DNA of 64,000 nt from Hydrogenophaga sp. GTDB lineage: Bacteria; Pseudomonadota; Gammaproteobacteria; Burkholderiales; Burkholderiaceae_C. The number at the start of each line of letters is the position of its first letter. The stretch's first letter is position 1. The notes beneath the pieces were generated by a model. That model was not told the origin of the DNA and made no database searches. It saw nothing but the letters and a program-made list of their open reading frames with translations. Shown here piece by piece: positions 53,479 through 63,463 of the stretch. The position numbers and the translations under genes were made by a program. The DNA lies in NCBI RefSeq assembly GCF_018780385.1, contig NZ_JADMJO010000048.1, positions 124,001 to 188,000 on the forward strand. Direction: 5' to 3'.

Positions 53479-54462
53479 ATGGTCAATTTCACGATGCAAC
53501 GCCGCCAGGCCCTGATGGCCCTCGCCGCCACCCCCGTGGCCTTGTGCTGCAGCACCGCATGGACGCAAACCGCGGGCCAGACGGTTCGCATCATCCTGCC
53601 GGTGAGCGCGGGTTCCGGCGTGGACGCGATTGCGCGCGCGGCGGGCAACGCGCTCGGCCAGGCGCTCGGGCAAACGGTGGTGATCGAGAACCTGCCGGGC
53701 GCCGGCGGGGTGATCGGCACCCAGACGCTGGTTCGCTCCGCGCCCGACGGTCTGACGCTGAGCCTGGTCTCGAACAACCACGTCATCTATCCGTCGGTGA
53801 TCAAGTCCCTGCCGTTCGATCCCGTCGGTGACATCACCCCCATCACCATCGTTGGTTCCTCGCCCCTGGTGCTCGTGGTCAGCCCGAACGTGCCGGCCAG
53901 GGACTTGCGTGAATTTGCGGCCCTGCTCAAGGCCAGCCCCGGCAAATACAACTTCGCCTCATCGGGCAACGGGACCATTCTTCATCTCGCCGCAGAGCTG
54001 TTCAAGGACGTCACCGGCACCTTCTCCACCCACATTCCCTACCGCGGCACCGGGCCGATGGTGACGGACATCATGAGCGGCCAGGTGGACTGGGGTGTCG
54101 TCGCGCTGCCGGCCATCAGAGGCCAGATCGAGGCCGGCCGAGTGCGCGCGCTGTGCGTGGCGACGCCGAACCGGGTGCCCGCAGCGCCGCAGATCCCCAC
54201 AGCCGTCGAGCAGGGATTCGGCAACTACGTGGTCGAGGGCTGGGTGGCGGCGGTGGGCCCCAAGGGGTTGAGCGCCGAACAGGTCAAGCGGCTTCATGCT
54301 GCCTTCGTGACCGCGTTCTCCACACCCGAAGTCAAGGAGGCGATGGCCAAGCAGGGCAACGTCATCACCTTGAGCACGCCGGAAGCTGCGCTCAGCCATT
54401 TCAAGTCGGAGATGGTCAAGTACGCCGGGCTCGTCAAGAAAGCCGGCGTCGTGCCTCAGTGA
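53479..54462 (+). CDS. Bug-family tripartite tricarboxylate transporter receptor
   Basis: A 327-residue periplasmic binding protein of the Bug/TctC type. A signal peptide precedes [43 protein letters not shown] and [11 protein letters not shown] are hallmark segments. No tctA or tctB membrane genes are adjacent, common for Bug proteins in Burkholderiales. AGGAG precedes the ATG at 53479. By position it should capture the acid used by the transferase and lyase. Confidence 0.92.
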   Translation: MVNFTMQRRQALMALAATPVALCCSTAWTQTAGQTVRIILPVSAGSGVDAIARAAGNALGQALGQTVVIENLPGAGGVIGTQTLVRSAPDGLTLSLVSNNHVIYPSVIKSLPFDPVGDITPITIVGSSPLVLVVSPNVPARDLREFAALLKASPGKYNFASSGNGTILHLAAELFKDVTGTFSTHIPYRGTGPMVTDIMSGQVDWGVVALPAIRGQIEAGRVRALCVATPNRVPAAPQIPTAVEQGFGNYVVEGWVAAVGPKGLSAEQVKRLHAAFVTAFSTPEVKEAMAKQGNVITLSTPEAALSHFKSEMVKYAGLVKKAGVVPQ

Positions 54463-54478
54463 AACAGGGAGCTTGAGC

Positions 54479-55027
54479 ATGCCGATCTTGAAGCTGGGTG
54501 CCGTGGCACCCGTGTGTGAAGCCGGAAGCTGGGTGGCACCCGGTGCGCAGGTCATTGGCAACGTGACGCTGGCCGAGGGTGCCAGCGTCTGGTTCAACGC
54601 TGTCTTGCGCGCCGACAACGAGCCGATGCACATCGGCAAGGGGACCAACGTGCAGGATGGCGCGGTCCTGCATTCAGACCCCGGTTTTCCCCTGACGCTG
54701 GGCGATCACGTCACCGTGGGGCACCAGGCCATGTTGCATGGATGCACGGTGGGCGAGGGGTCGCTGATCGGCATCGGTGCGGTCGTTCTCAATGGCGCTC
54801 GCATTGGACGGAACTGCCTGGTCGCGGCCGGCGCCGTGGTGACGGAGGGCAAGACCTTCCCGGATGGCAGCCTGATCGTTGGAGCACCCGCGGTGCTGAA
54901 GCGCGAAATGACTCCCGCGCAGATCAATGACCTGGAAGCCAGTGCGCTGCACTACATGCGCAACGCCTCGCGCTTTGCAGAAACGCTGGGCCCGCTGATC
55001 CCACCATCCGTCACGCTCCCGAGTTAG
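54479..55027 (+). CDS. Gamma-carbonic-anhydrase-like hexapeptide protein
   Basis: A 182-residue left-handed beta-helix protein. The three metal histidines are visible in [19 protein letters not shown], as in the gamma carbonic anhydrases and the Paa Y / YrdA group. GGGAG lies before the ATG at 54479; a TTG at 54473 is too close to be preferred. It ends the LysR-linked cassette, 16 bases after the receptor gene. Its 3' end overlaps the convergent MFS gene by 17 bases. Whether it has anhydrase or another metal-linked activity is open. Confidence 0.9.
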   Translation: MPILKLGAVAPVCEAGSWVAPGAQVIGNVTLAEGASVWFNAVLRADNEPMHIGKGTNVQDGAVLHSDPGFPLTLGDHVTVGHQAMLHGCTVGEGSLIGIGAVVLNGARIGRNCLVAAGAVVTEGKTFPDGSLIVGAPAVLKREMTPAQINDLEASALHYMRNASRFAETLGPLIPPSVTLPS

Positions 55028-56417
55028 CGTGTCGTGGTGCTCGACGCTGGACCGCGAACCCCACGGCAAGCGCCAGCAGGATCAGCCCCGTGGCCACCGC
55101 GAAGGTCACTTGCATGCCTGCCTCCAGGGCGTGGGGGTGGGCCGTCGCCAGATCGGTCGATCCTGAACCTGCCGCGAACACGGTGCCCATGACGGAGGCT
55201 CCCGTGATGAGACCGAGGTTGCGCGACAGGTTGATCAGGCCACCCACGACGCCGCGCTGGTCGGCGCGAATGTCTCGCATGACGGCGGTGTTGTTGGCCG
55301 CCTGGAACAGCGCGTAGCCGACCGTGATGGCGGCCAGCGGCGCGATGTAGCCGGGCACGCCGAACCGTGTCGCCAGCAAGGGCAGCAGGGCAGAGCCCGC
55401 GGCCATGGCCACGAGCCCCGTCACGCCGATCCGGTGTGGGCCGAAGCGGTCCACCGCCCGCCCCGCCGGCATGCCCGCGAGGGCCGCCACCAGCGGCCCG
55501 GTGGACATGACGAGCCCGATCGCGGTCGCGTCGAGTGCCAGCGCGCCCGACAGGTAGAACGGACCCACCACCAGCGTGGCCATCACGACGGTGGCCACCA
55601 GGGCGCTCGCCGCGAAGCCGCTGCCCAGGGCGGGGTGACGGAACATCGCCAGCTGGATCAAGGGCGATGCCGCGCGCGACTCGACCCGCAGGAAGAGGCC
55701 CGCGCCCAGCAGCGCCGCGCACAGCAGCGCCACGTTGAGCTGGCCGAAGTTGCCGCGTCCCAGCGTCATGGCCAAGGCATAGCTCGCCAGGGTCAGGGTC
55801 AACAGCAGCGTGCCGAGGTGGTCGAAGCGGGGGCGGTCGGTCTTCGCCCGCGGGCCGTCCACGGGCAGGAAGCGGTGCACCAGCAGCACCGCGAGGATGC
55901 CCAGCGGCACGTTGACGAGGAACATGAGCTGCCAGCCGAACCCGGCGATCAGGGCGCCACCCAGCGACGGACCGAGTGCCGTGCCCACCGCGGACATGGT
56001 GCCGAGCAGCCCCATGGCACTGCCCGCCCGGGCCTTGGGCACCGAGTCGGCAACCGACGCCATCGTGAGGGCCATCATGATCGCGGCGCCGAAGCCTTGC
56101 GCGGTGCGGGCCGCGATCAGCAGCCCCAGCGTGGGCGCCACACTGCACAGCGCGGAGGCCACGGTGAACAAGGCGATGCCGGCGATCAGCAGGCGGCGGC
56201 GACCGATCAGGTCACCAAGCCGCCCCGCGCTCACGATCAGGGTGGTGATGGCGAGCAGATAGGCCAGCACCACCCACTGCACCTGCTGAAAACTCGCGTC
56301 GAAGGCCTCGGCCAGCGTCGGCAAACCCACGTTGGCGATGCTGGTGCCCAGCGAGGACAGCAGCATGGACAACGAGAGACTGGCCAGGGTCCATCGGGGT
56401 GATGAAAGTGCTTGCAC
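55011..56417 (-). CDS. MFS multidrug-type exporter (DHA2-like, 14 helices)
   Basis: A 468-residue major facilitator. Motif A-like [13 protein letters not shown] (about residues 62-74), motif C-like [19 protein letters not shown] and 13-14 hydrophobic helices place it in the drug:proton antiporter group. The start is judged to be GTG at 56417 because AAGGA lies eight bases upstream; a TTG slightly upstream is an alternative. The 3' end runs 17 bases into the convergent gamma-CA gene. A LysR regulator diverges from it. Confidence 0.88.
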   Translation of the reverse strand: MQALSSPRWTLASLSLSMLLSSLGTSIANVGLPTLAEAFDASFQQVQWVVLAYLLAITTLIVSAGRLGDLIGRRRLLIAGIALFTVASALCSVAPTLGLLIAARTAQGFGAAIMMALTMASVADSVPKARAGSAMGLLGTMSAVGTALGPSLGGALIAGFGWQLMFLVNVPLGILAVLLVHRFLPVDGPRAKTDRPRFDHLGTLLLTLTLASYALAMTLGRGNFGQLNVALLCAALLGAGLFLRVESRAASPLIQLAMFRHPALGSGFAASALVATVVMATLVVGPFYLSGALALDATAIGLVMSTGPLVAALAGMPAGRAVDRFGPHRIGVTGLVAMAAGSALLPLLATRFGVPGYIAPLAAITVGYALFQAANNTAVMRDIRADQRGVVGGLINLSRNLGLITGASVMGTVFAAGSGSTDLATAHPHALEAGMQVTFAVATGLILLALAVGFAVQRRAPRHANSGA

Positions 56418-56494
56418 GGTGGCGTCCTTCAAAGTACCGGAATCCGGTGGCCTGAAGCGTAGGGATTCGGGTGAGATGGCGGAAGACGCACGGT

Positions 56495-56507
56495 TTGCAC
56501 TGTGCAA
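56495..56507. promoter_or_regulatory. LysR box candidate (T-N11-A) between MFS and LysR genes
   Basis: TTGCACTGTGCAA is a perfect inverted repeat of 6-base arms around one base and fits T-N11-A. It lies 45 bases before the LysR start and 77 bases before the MFS start. Confidence 0.6.
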
Positions 56508-56552
56508 GTGCGTTTGACGCCATGTCAGGCACCGCTCTGCTATGGTTTGCCC

Positions 56553-57452
56553 ATGACAAGGCCCGATCTCAACCTGCTCGTGACGCTGGATGTGCTGCTC
56601 GCGGAAGGCAACGTGGCGCGCGCGGCGCAGCGGCTGCGGCTCAGCCCCTCGGCCATGAGCCGGTCCCTGGCGAGGTTGCGCGCGACCACCGGCGATCCGC
56701 TGTTGGTCCGCGCGGGGCGGGGCCTGGTGCCCACGCCCCGGGCGCTGGAACTGCGCGAGAAGGTGGCCCAGCTGGTGCAGGACGCCGAGGCGGCCTTGCG
56801 CCCCACCCAGGCACCCGACCTCAAGCAACTCGTGCGCACCTTCAACATCCGCACCAGCGAAGGTTTTGTGGAGAACTTCGGCCCCGATCTGCTGGCCCGC
56901 GTGCGCAAGCAGGCTCCCGGCGTGCGGCTGTGCTTCGTGCAGAAGCCGGACAAGGGCAGCTCCCCGCTGCGTGACGGGGCGGTCGATCTGGAAACGGGCG
57001 TGGTGGGTGACGCCATGGGCCCGGAGCTGCGGACCCAGGCCTTGTTCCGCGACCGTTTCATTGGCGTGGTGCGGGCAGGGCACCCGCTGAGCAAGCGCAA
57101 GATCACGCCCGCCGTGTACACGGCTGGGCAGCACATCGGCGTCTCACGGCGGGGGATCGACAAGGGGCCGATTGACGAAGCCCTGGTCCCGCTGGGTCTG
57201 GAGCGCGAGATCGTCACCATCGTGGGCGGCTTCTCGACGGCACTGGCGCTGGCCCGCACCTCCCAGCTGATCGCCAGTGTTCCCGAGCGGCACACCGGCA
57301 TCCTGCGCGAGGGAATGCACAGCTTCGAGCTGCCGTTCCCGATGCAGGACATCAGCGTCTCGTTGCTGTGGCATCCAAGGTTGCAGGCCGACCCGGTGCA
57401 CCGCTGGTTGCGAGGCCTCGTGGTGGAGGTGTGCGCGGTGGCGCGGCCGTGA
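56553..57452 (+). CDS. LysR-family regulator divergent from the MFS exporter
   Basis: A 299-residue LysR protein with MTRPDLNLLVTLDVLLAEGN and the helix-turn-helix VARAAQRLRLSPSAMSRSLA (about residues 21-40). The ATG at 56553 gives the family start. The C-terminal substrate domain is complete. It probably activates the MFS exporter gene when the exported compound binds. It converges on the outer membrane channel gene, 27 bases apart. Confidence 0.92.
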   Translation: MTRPDLNLLVTLDVLLAEGNVARAAQRLRLSPSAMSRSLARLRATTGDPLLVRAGRGLVPTPRALELREKVAQLVQDAEAALRPTQAPDLKQLVRTFNIRTSEGFVENFGPDLLARVRKQAPGVRLCFVQKPDKGSSPLRDGAVDLETGVVGDAMGPELRTQALFRDRFIGVVRAGHPLSKRKITPAVYTAGQHIGVSRRGIDKGPIDEALVPLGLEREIVTIVGGFSTALALARTSQLIASVPERHTGILREGMHSFELPFPMQDISVSLLWHPRLQADPVHRWLRGLVVEVCAVARP

Positions 57453-57455
57453 TTC

Positions 57456-57480
57456 AACCCTGGGGTGTGGTGCCCAGGTT
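57456..57480. terminator. Hairpin between LysR and outer membrane channel genes
   Basis: AACCCTGGG faces CCCAGGTT across an 8-base loop (one bulged C), lying between two convergent stops. No T-tract follows on either strand, so it is a weak terminator candidate. Confidence 0.3.
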
Positions 57481-58886
57481 CACGCCTTGTCCCACCCGCC
57501 GCCCAGCGCGCGGATCAGCAGCACCGTGGCCTGCTGCTGCGCCGCTTCCACGCGCTGCGCCTGTCGGCGGTTGAGCAGTTCGTTGCGGCGCGCGTCCAGC
57601 AGTTCGAGCTGGCTCACCAGGCCGTTGCGATACCGCGTTTCCGAGATCGCGCTGGCGCGCTGCGCCGCACTCACCGCGCGGCCCTGGGCCAGCGACTGGT
57701 CCTGCAGCAGGCGCAGGGCAGACAGCTGGTCTTCGACTTCGCGGAAGGCGTTCAACACCTGGCCCCGGTAGCTCGCTGCGGCGGCGTCCAGCTGCGCCTC
57801 TGCGCCCTGAACACCGGCCTCACGCCGGCCACCGTCAAACAGTGGCACGGACATCAGCGCGCCGATGCCCCAGGCGCGGGCCGACCACTTGAACAGGTCG
57901 CCGATGTCGGGCGACGCGTATCCAGCGGCGCCGGTGAGCGACACGCTGGGGAACCACGCGGCCTGGGCCACGCCCACGCGGGCCTGCGCGGCCAGCAGAG
58001 AAGCTTGAGCTGCGGCCACGTCGGGCCGGCGCGCGAGCACCGTGCCCGGCACGCCGGCGGGTATCACCGGCAGGGCGCGGGCGCCGGTGTTGGAGGCGAG
58101 CGCGAAGCCCGAGGCGGGCTCGCCCACCAGCACGGCCAGCGCGTTTTCCAACTGGGCGCGGCTGCGGCTGAGCGCGAACACCTCGGCCTCGGTGGCGGCG
58201 AGTTCGGTCTGGATGCGGATCACGTCGAGCTCGGCCACGTCGCCGGCTTCGAAGCGGCGCTGCGTGAGACGCAACGTGTCGCCGTAGGCGGTGGCGGTGT
58301 CCTGCACCAGCGTGCGTTCGGTGTCGGCCGCGCGCAGCGCCAGGTAGGTCTGGGCCACTTCGGCCTGCACCAGCAGGCGCGTGCTCTGCAGCAGGGCTTC
58401 GCGCGATTGCGCGTCCAGCGTGGCGGCGTCGCGCACGCCCGCCAGCCGCCCGAACAGGTCCACCTCGTACGAGAGGTTCACGCCGGCCCGCAGCATCGTG
58501 GCCGGTGTGGCGCCGTTGGCCGTGTTGGCACCGGCGCCGCGGGAGGCGTCGGCGCCGAGGCCGATCTGCGGTGCGCGGTCGGCCTGGGCGCCGCGCACCA
58601 GCGAGCGTGCCTGCGCCAGACGGGCCGCGGCCTCCTGGATGCTGGTGTTGTTCGCACCGGCGCGCTCGGCGAGGTCGTCGAGTACCGGGTCTTTGAACGC
58701 CTTCCACCAGGTGCCGCGGCTTTGGGCCTCGGCAGGCTGGGCGATGGTCCAGTTTTCGTTCTGGCGCTGCTGCTCCCTGAACTGCGGCGGCGTCGGGACG
58801 GACGACGGCAGGGGTGGCAGCGCGGTGGCGCAGCCGGCCAGGAAGAGGGCGGCGGCCAGCGGCAACAGGTGATGGAGCTTTTTCAT
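57480..58886 (-). CDS. Outer membrane efflux lipoprotein, OprC/OpcM type
   Basis: A 468-residue TolC-like lipoprotein: signal peptide with lipobox LAGC (Cys19) and two efflux repeats, with VLARRPDVAAAQASLL between them. The ATG at 58886 is preferred, AAGGTG being seven bases before it; an ATG/upstream codon at 58913 is in frame. It is the last gene of the efflux operon and supplies the exit duct for the adjacent RND pump. The order llpE - adaptor - pump - channel matches the Burkholderia ceo and bpeEF-oprC operons. Confidence 0.92.
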   Translation of the reverse strand: MKKLHHLLPLAAALFLAGCATALPPLPSSVPTPPQFREQQRQNENWTIAQPAEAQSRGTWWKAFKDPVLDDLAERAGANNTSIQEAAARLAQARSLVRGAQADRAPQIGLGADASRGAGANTANGATPATMLRAGVNLSYEVDLFGRLAGVRDAATLDAQSREALLQSTRLLVQAEVAQTYLALRAADTERTLVQDTATAYGDTLRLTQRRFEAGDVAELDVIRIQTELAATEAEVFALSRSRAQLENALAVLVGEPASGFALASNTGARALPVIPAGVPGTVLARRPDVAAAQASLLAAQARVGVAQAAWFPSVSLTGAAGYASPDIGDLFKWSARAWGIGALMSVPLFDGGRREAGVQGAEAQLDAAAASYRGQVLNAFREVEDQLSALRLLQDQSLAQGRAVSAAQRASAISETRYRNGLVSQLELLDARRNELLNRRQAQRVEAAQQQATVLLIRALGGGWDKA

Positions 58887-58909
58887 GGTGTGCACCTTCT
58901 GTGTCTTCT

Positions 58910-61900
58910 TCAATGGGTCAGGGGGGCGGCGGGCACCGCGCGCGCGGAGCCACCACCGCCGGAGGCAAAGCCCTCGAAGTGGGGAATCTCACCGTGCAGC
59001 TTGAGCGGGCGGTTGCCCGCCAGGCGGCGCAGCAGCACGTAGAACACCGGCGTGAGGAACAGGCCGAAGGCGGTCACGCCGATCATCCCGGCGAACACGG
59101 CAACGCCCATGGCCGAGCGCATCTCGGCGCCCGCGCCGGTGGCCAGCACGAGAGGCAGCACACCCATCACGAAAGCCAGCGAGGTCATGAGGATGGGGCG
59201 CAGCCGCAGGCGGCTGGCTTCAATGGCGGCTTGCACCGGCGTGCGCCCGGCAAACTCCAGCTCGCGCGCGAACTCCACGATCAGGATCGCGTTCTTCGCT
59301 GATAGCCCCACCAGCACGATCAGCCCGATCTGCGTGAACACGTTGTTGTCACCTCCATCCAGCCACACGCCGGTCATGGCCGCGAGCAGGCCCATGGGCA
59401 CGATCAGGATGATGGACAGCGGCAGCGTCAGGCTTTCGTACTGCGCGGCCAGCACCAGGAACACCAGCAGGATGGCGAGCGGGAACACCCACAGCGCGGA
59501 GTTGCCGGCCAGGATTTCCTGGTAGGTGAGCTCGGTCCATTCGAAGCCGATGCCTTGCGGCAGCGTCTCGGCGGCGATGCGCTCGATCGCGTCCTGCGCC
59601 TGGCCCGACGAGAAGCCGGGCGCGGGGCCGCCGTTGATGTCGGCCGAGAGGTAGCCGTTGTAGCGCATGGCGCGCTCGGGACCGAAGCTGGAGTTCACCT
59701 TCATCAGCGCCGACAGCGGCACCATCTCGCCCGTGTTCGAGCGCACCTTGAGCAGGCCCACGTCTTCGGCGCGCGCGCGGTAGGGCGCATCGGCCTGGGC
59801 GCGCACGCTGTAGGTGCGGCCGAACTGGTTGAAGTCGTTCACGTACAGGCTGCCGAGGTAGATCTGCATGGTGTCGAAGATGTCCGTCACCGGCACGCCG
59901 AGCTGGCGCGCCTTGGTGCGGTCGATGTCGGCGTAGAGCTGCGGCACGTTGACCTGCCAGCTCGTGAACATGCCGGCCAGCTCGGGCGTCTGGTAGGCCT
60001 TGGCCATGAAGGCTTTCACGGCCGCGTCCATCGCTTCGTAACCCAGCGAGGCCTTGTCTTCCAGCTGCAGCTTGAAGCCGCCCGTGGTGCCCAGGCCCGC
60101 CACCGGTGGCGGCGGGAACATCACGATGAAGGCGTCCTGGATGCTGCCGTAGGCCTGGTTCAACTGGCCCGCGACGGCGCCGCCGCTCTGGTCGGCGCGC
60201 GTGCGCTCGGCAAAGGGCTTGAGCGTGGCAAACACGATGCCGGAGTTCGAGCTGTTGGTGAAGCCGTTGATGGACAGGCCGGGGAAGGCGATGGCGTCTT
60301 CCACGTTCGGGTTCTGTTTGGTGATTTCGCCCATGCGGTGGATCACGTCTTCCGTGCGGTCCAGCGTGGCGCCGTCGGGCAACTGCGCGAAGCCGATCAG
60401 GTACTGCTTGTCCTGCGCCGGCACGAAGCCGCTGGGCACCGCCTTGAACAGGCCGAAGGTCACGCCCACCAGCGCGAGGTAGATCACCATCATCAGCGCC
60501 TTGCGCGAGATGACGCGCCGCACACCACCGCTGTAGGCCTCGGCGCCGCGGTTGAAGAAGCGGTTGAAGCCGCGGAACAGCGGGCCGAAGACGCGGTCCA
60601 TGCCGCGCGTGAGCGCGTCCTTCGGAGCGTCGTGGCCGCGCAGCAGCAGGGCGGCGAGCGCGGGCGAGAGCGTGAGCGAGTTGATCGCCGAGATCACGGT
60701 GGAGATCGCGATGGTCACCGCGAACTGCTTGTAGAACTGGCCGGTGAGGCCGCTGATGAAGGCCAGCGGCACGAACACGGCAACCAGCACCAGCGCGATC
60801 GCGATGATGGGCCCGGACACTTCCTTCATCGCGCGGTAGGTCGCATCGCGCGGCGACAGGCCGGCCTCGATGTTGCGTTCCACGTTCTCCACCACCACGA
60901 TGGCGTCGTCCACCACGATGCCGATCGCCAGCACGAGGCCGAACAGCGACAGCGCGTTGATGGAAAAGCCCAGCAGGTGCAGCACGGCGAAGGTGCCCAC
61001 CACCGACACCGGCACCGCCAGCAGCGGAATGATGGAGGCGCGCCAGGTCTGCAGGAACACGATCACCACCAGCACCACGAGAGCGATGGCTTCGAGCAGG
61101 GTGGTGATCACCGACTTGATGGAAGCGCGCACGAACTGCGTGGGGTCGTAGGCGATGCGGAATTCCACGCCCTCGGGCATGTTCTTCTGCAGCTCGGCCA
61201 TGGTCTCGCGCACCTGGGCCGAGATGTCGAGCGCGTTGGAACCCGGCGCCTGGAACACGCCCATGCCGACAGCGGGCTGGTTGTTGAGCAGCGAACGCAG
61301 CGAGTAGTCGGCCGCGCCCAGCTCCAGCCGCGCGATGTCGCGCAGCCGGGTCACGGCGCCGTCGGCACCGGCCTTGACGATGATGTCGCCGAACTCCTCT
61401 TCGGTCTGCAAGCGGCCCTGGGCGTTGATGGACAACTGCAGGTCCACACCCGGCAGGCCCGGCGAAGCGCCGACCACGCCGGCCGCGGCCTGCACGTTCT
61501 GGCCGCGGATCGCTGTCACCACGTCGCTGGCCGAGAGGCCGCGCTGCGCGACCTTCTGCGGGTCGAGCCAGACGCGCATGGAGTAGTCACCACCGCCGAA
61601 GATCTGCACCTGGCCCACGCCCTGGATGCGGGCGAGCCGGTCCTTGACGTTGAGCACCGCGTAGTTGCGCAGGTAGTTGATGTCGTAGCGGTCGTTGGGC
61701 GAGACCAGGTGCACCACCATCGTGATGTCGGGGGAGCTCTTGACCGTGGTCACGCCCAGGCGGCGCACTTCCTCGGGCAGGCGCGGCTCGGCCTGCGAGA
61801 CGCGGTTCTGCACCAGCTGCTGCGCCTTGTCGGGGTCGGTGCCGAGCTTGAAGGTGACGGTGAGCGTCATCACGCCGTCGGTCGTGGCCTGGCTGCCCAT

Positions 61901-62137
61901 GTAGAGCATGCCTTCGACGCCGTTGATGGCTTCCTCCAGCGGCGTGGCCACGGTTTCGGCGATGACCTTGGGGTTGGCGCCCGGGTACTGGGCGCGCACC
62001 ACCACCGAGGGCGGGGCCACCTCGGGGTACTCGGAGATCGGCAGGCCGCGCAGCGCGACCAGGCCGGCGATCAGGATCAGCAGCGAGAGCACGCCCGCGA
62101 AGATCGGCCGATCGATGAAGAATTTCGAGAGATTCAT
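58910..62137 (-). CDS. RND efflux pump, BpeF/CeoB type (HAE1 family)
   Basis: A 1075-residue pump of full AcrB length. Twelve helices, two porter loops and helix 4 with GIVVDDAIVVVENVERN supplying the proton-relay Asp pair. MNLSKFFIDRPIFAGVLSLL is the typical HAE1 start. In Burkholderia the matching pumps export chloramphenicol, trimethoprim and fluoroquinolones; the drug range here is not known. It lies 26 bases after the adaptor stop and 23 before the channel start. Confidence 0.94.
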   Translation of the reverse strand: MNLSKFFIDRPIFAGVLSLLILIAGLVALRGLPISEYPEVAPPSVVVRAQYPGANPKVIAETVATPLEEAINGVEGMLYMGSQATTDGVMTLTVTFKLGTDPDKAQQLVQNRVSQAEPRLPEEVRRLGVTTVKSSPDITMVVHLVSPNDRYDINYLRNYAVLNVKDRLARIQGVGQVQIFGGGDYSMRVWLDPQKVAQRGLSASDVVTAIRGQNVQAAAGVVGASPGLPGVDLQLSINAQGRLQTEEEFGDIIVKAGADGAVTRLRDIARLELGAADYSLRSLLNNQPAVGMGVFQAPGSNALDISAQVRETMAELQKNMPEGVEFRIAYDPTQFVRASIKSVITTLLEAIALVVLVVIVFLQTWRASIIPLLAVPVSVVGTFAVLHLLGFSINALSLFGLVLAIGIVVDDAIVVVENVERNIEAGLSPRDATYRAMKEVSGPIIAIALVLVAVFVPLAFISGLTGQFYKQFAVTIAISTVISAINSLTLSPALAALLLRGHDAPKDALTRGMDRVFGPLFRGFNRFFNRGAEAYSGGVRRVISRKALMMVIYLALVGVTFGLFKAVPSGFVPAQDKQYLIGFAQLPDGATLDRTEDVIHRMGEITKQNPNVEDAIAFPGLSINGFTNSSNSGIVFATLKPFAERTRADQSGGAVAGQLNQAYGSIQDAFIVMFPPPPVAGLGTTGGFKLQLEDKASLGYEAMDAAVKAFMAKAYQTPELAGMFTSWQVNVPQLYADIDRTKARQLGVPVTDIFDTMQIYLGSLYVNDFNQFGRTYSVRAQADAPYRARAEDVGLLKVRSNTGEMVPLSALMKVNSSFGPERAMRYNGYLSADINGGPAPGFSSGQAQDAIERIAAETLPQGIGFEWTELTYQEILAGNSALWVFPLAILLVFLVLAAQYESLTLPLSIILIVPMGLLAAMTGVWLDGGDNNVFTQIGLIVLVGLSAKNAILIVEFARELEFAGRTPVQAAIEASRLRLRPILMTSLAFVMGVLPLVLATGAGAEMRSAMGVAVFAGMIGVTAFGLFLTPVFYVLLRRLAGNRPLKLHGEIPHFEGFASGGGGSARAVPAAPLTH

Positions 62138-62163
62138 GGTGTTCTTTTCACTTGCGTGGCGGC

Positions 62164-63375
62164 TCAGGACTTCGCCACTGCGGGTGCCGGTGTCTCGGCA
62201 CGCGCATTCATGGGCACGGTCTGCGGTTGCACCACGTCACCGGGGCGCACACGCTGCAGGCCATTGACGACGATGCGTTCGCCGGGCTTGAGGCCGCTGA
62301 GCACGGTGCGCAGGCCATCGACGGACGCGCCCAGCGTGACTTCGCGGTACTCGGTCTTGTCGCCTTCGCCCACCACCAGCACGTACTTCTTGTCCTGGTC
62401 GGTGCCGACGGCACGTTCGCTCACCAGCAGGGTGCGCGCGGTTTTCGGCTGGCCCATGCGGATGCGCGCGAACTGCCCGGGCATCAGACTGCCGTCCTTG
62501 TTGTCGAAGACGGCGCGCACGCGCACCGTGCCGCTGCGCGGGTCGACCTGGTTGTCGATCAGCTGCAACTGGCCGGCGTAGGGCGTGTCGCTCGTGGCCG
62601 AGGTGCCCATCTGCACGGGGATGCGTTCGACGGCAGGGCGTGCGCCGCCCGTGACGCCCTTGAGCGCGCCGGTCACGGTCTTTTCGTCGGCGTCGAAGCT
62701 GGCATAGATCGGGCTGACCGAGACCAGGGTGGTGAGCACGGGCGCGCCCGGGCCGGCGGCGATCAGGTTGCCCACGGTCACGTCCAACCGGCCAATGCGC
62801 CCGGCCACCGGGGCACGCACCTTCGTGTAGCCCAGGCTCAGGCGCGTGGTCTGCAGCTGGGCCTGCGCGGCCTTGAGGTTGGCCTCGGCCTCGCGCAGCA
62901 CGTTCTCGCGGTCGTCCAGCTCGCGCTGGGCAATCGCCTTGTCGTCCCACAGGCGGCGTGCCCGGGCGTGCTCGTTGCTGGCGTGTGTCACGCGGGCCTG
63001 GGCCGCGACGGTTTGCGCCTCGGCGCGCGCCACCTCGGCTTCATACGGCGCGGGGTCGATGGAGATCAGCAGATCGCCCTTGGCCACCAGCGCACCTTCG
63101 CGGAAATGCGTGGACTGCACCACGCCCGCGGCACGGGAGCGGATGTCCACCCGCTCGACCGCTTCCAGCCGGCCCGAGAACTCCTCCCAGGCGGCGATGT
63201 CGCTCTCGGTCACGGTGGCCACGGACACCGGCATGAGCGGCGGTGCGCCGGCGGGCGCGCTGGCCTGGGCGGGTGTGGATTCCTGCGCGAGCACGATCAC
63301 GGCGAGGGTGATGGCGGCCAGGGCAGCGGCGGTCGGCCACCAGATGCGGCGCTTGAAAGTGGGCAAGTTGGACAT
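62164..63375 (-). CDS. RND efflux adaptor, BpeE/CeoA type
   Basis: A 403-residue periplasmic adaptor with an N-terminal membrane anchor (about residues 11-30). Order: lipoyl part (RLEAVERVDIRSRAAGVV), helical hairpin (about residues 105-165), second lipoyl half (TKVRAPVAGRIGRLDVTVGN), beta-barrel and membrane-proximal domain. The ATG at 63375 lies after AAAGGAAAAACC. It couples the RND pump downstream to the outer membrane channel. The esterase-like gene upstream ends 88 bases away. Confidence 0.93.
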   Translation of the reverse strand: MSNLPTFKRRIWWPTAAALAAITLAVIVLAQESTPAQASAPAGAPPLMPVSVATVTESDIAAWEEFSGRLEAVERVDIRSRAAGVVQSTHFREGALVAKGDLLISIDPAPYEAEVARAEAQTVAAQARVTHASNEHARARRLWDDKAIAQRELDDRENVLREAEANLKAAQAQLQTTRLSLGYTKVRAPVAGRIGRLDVTVGNLIAAGPGAPVLTTLVSVSPIYASFDADEKTVTGALKGVTGGARPAVERIPVQMGTSATSDTPYAGQLQLIDNQVDPRSGTVRVRAVFDNKDGSLMPGQFARIRMGQPKTARTLLVSERAVGTDQDKKYVLVVGEGDKTEYREVTLGASVDGLRTVLSGLKPGERIVVNGLQRVRPGDVVQPQTVPMNARAETPAPAVAKS

Positions 63376-63463
63376 GGTTTTTCCTTTTTGAGGGCGAGCG
63401 GGACCGTCCCCGGTGGGTGACCGGGGTTGGCGTTTCAGGGTGATGGGAAAGGGGGCGGGTCCG

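Noticed and set aside
59555..62581. A 1008-codon plus-strand frame opposite the RND pump
   Set aside because: Composition (His, Asp, Arg, Val-rich) is that of an antisense shadow, and the pump on the other strand is complete.
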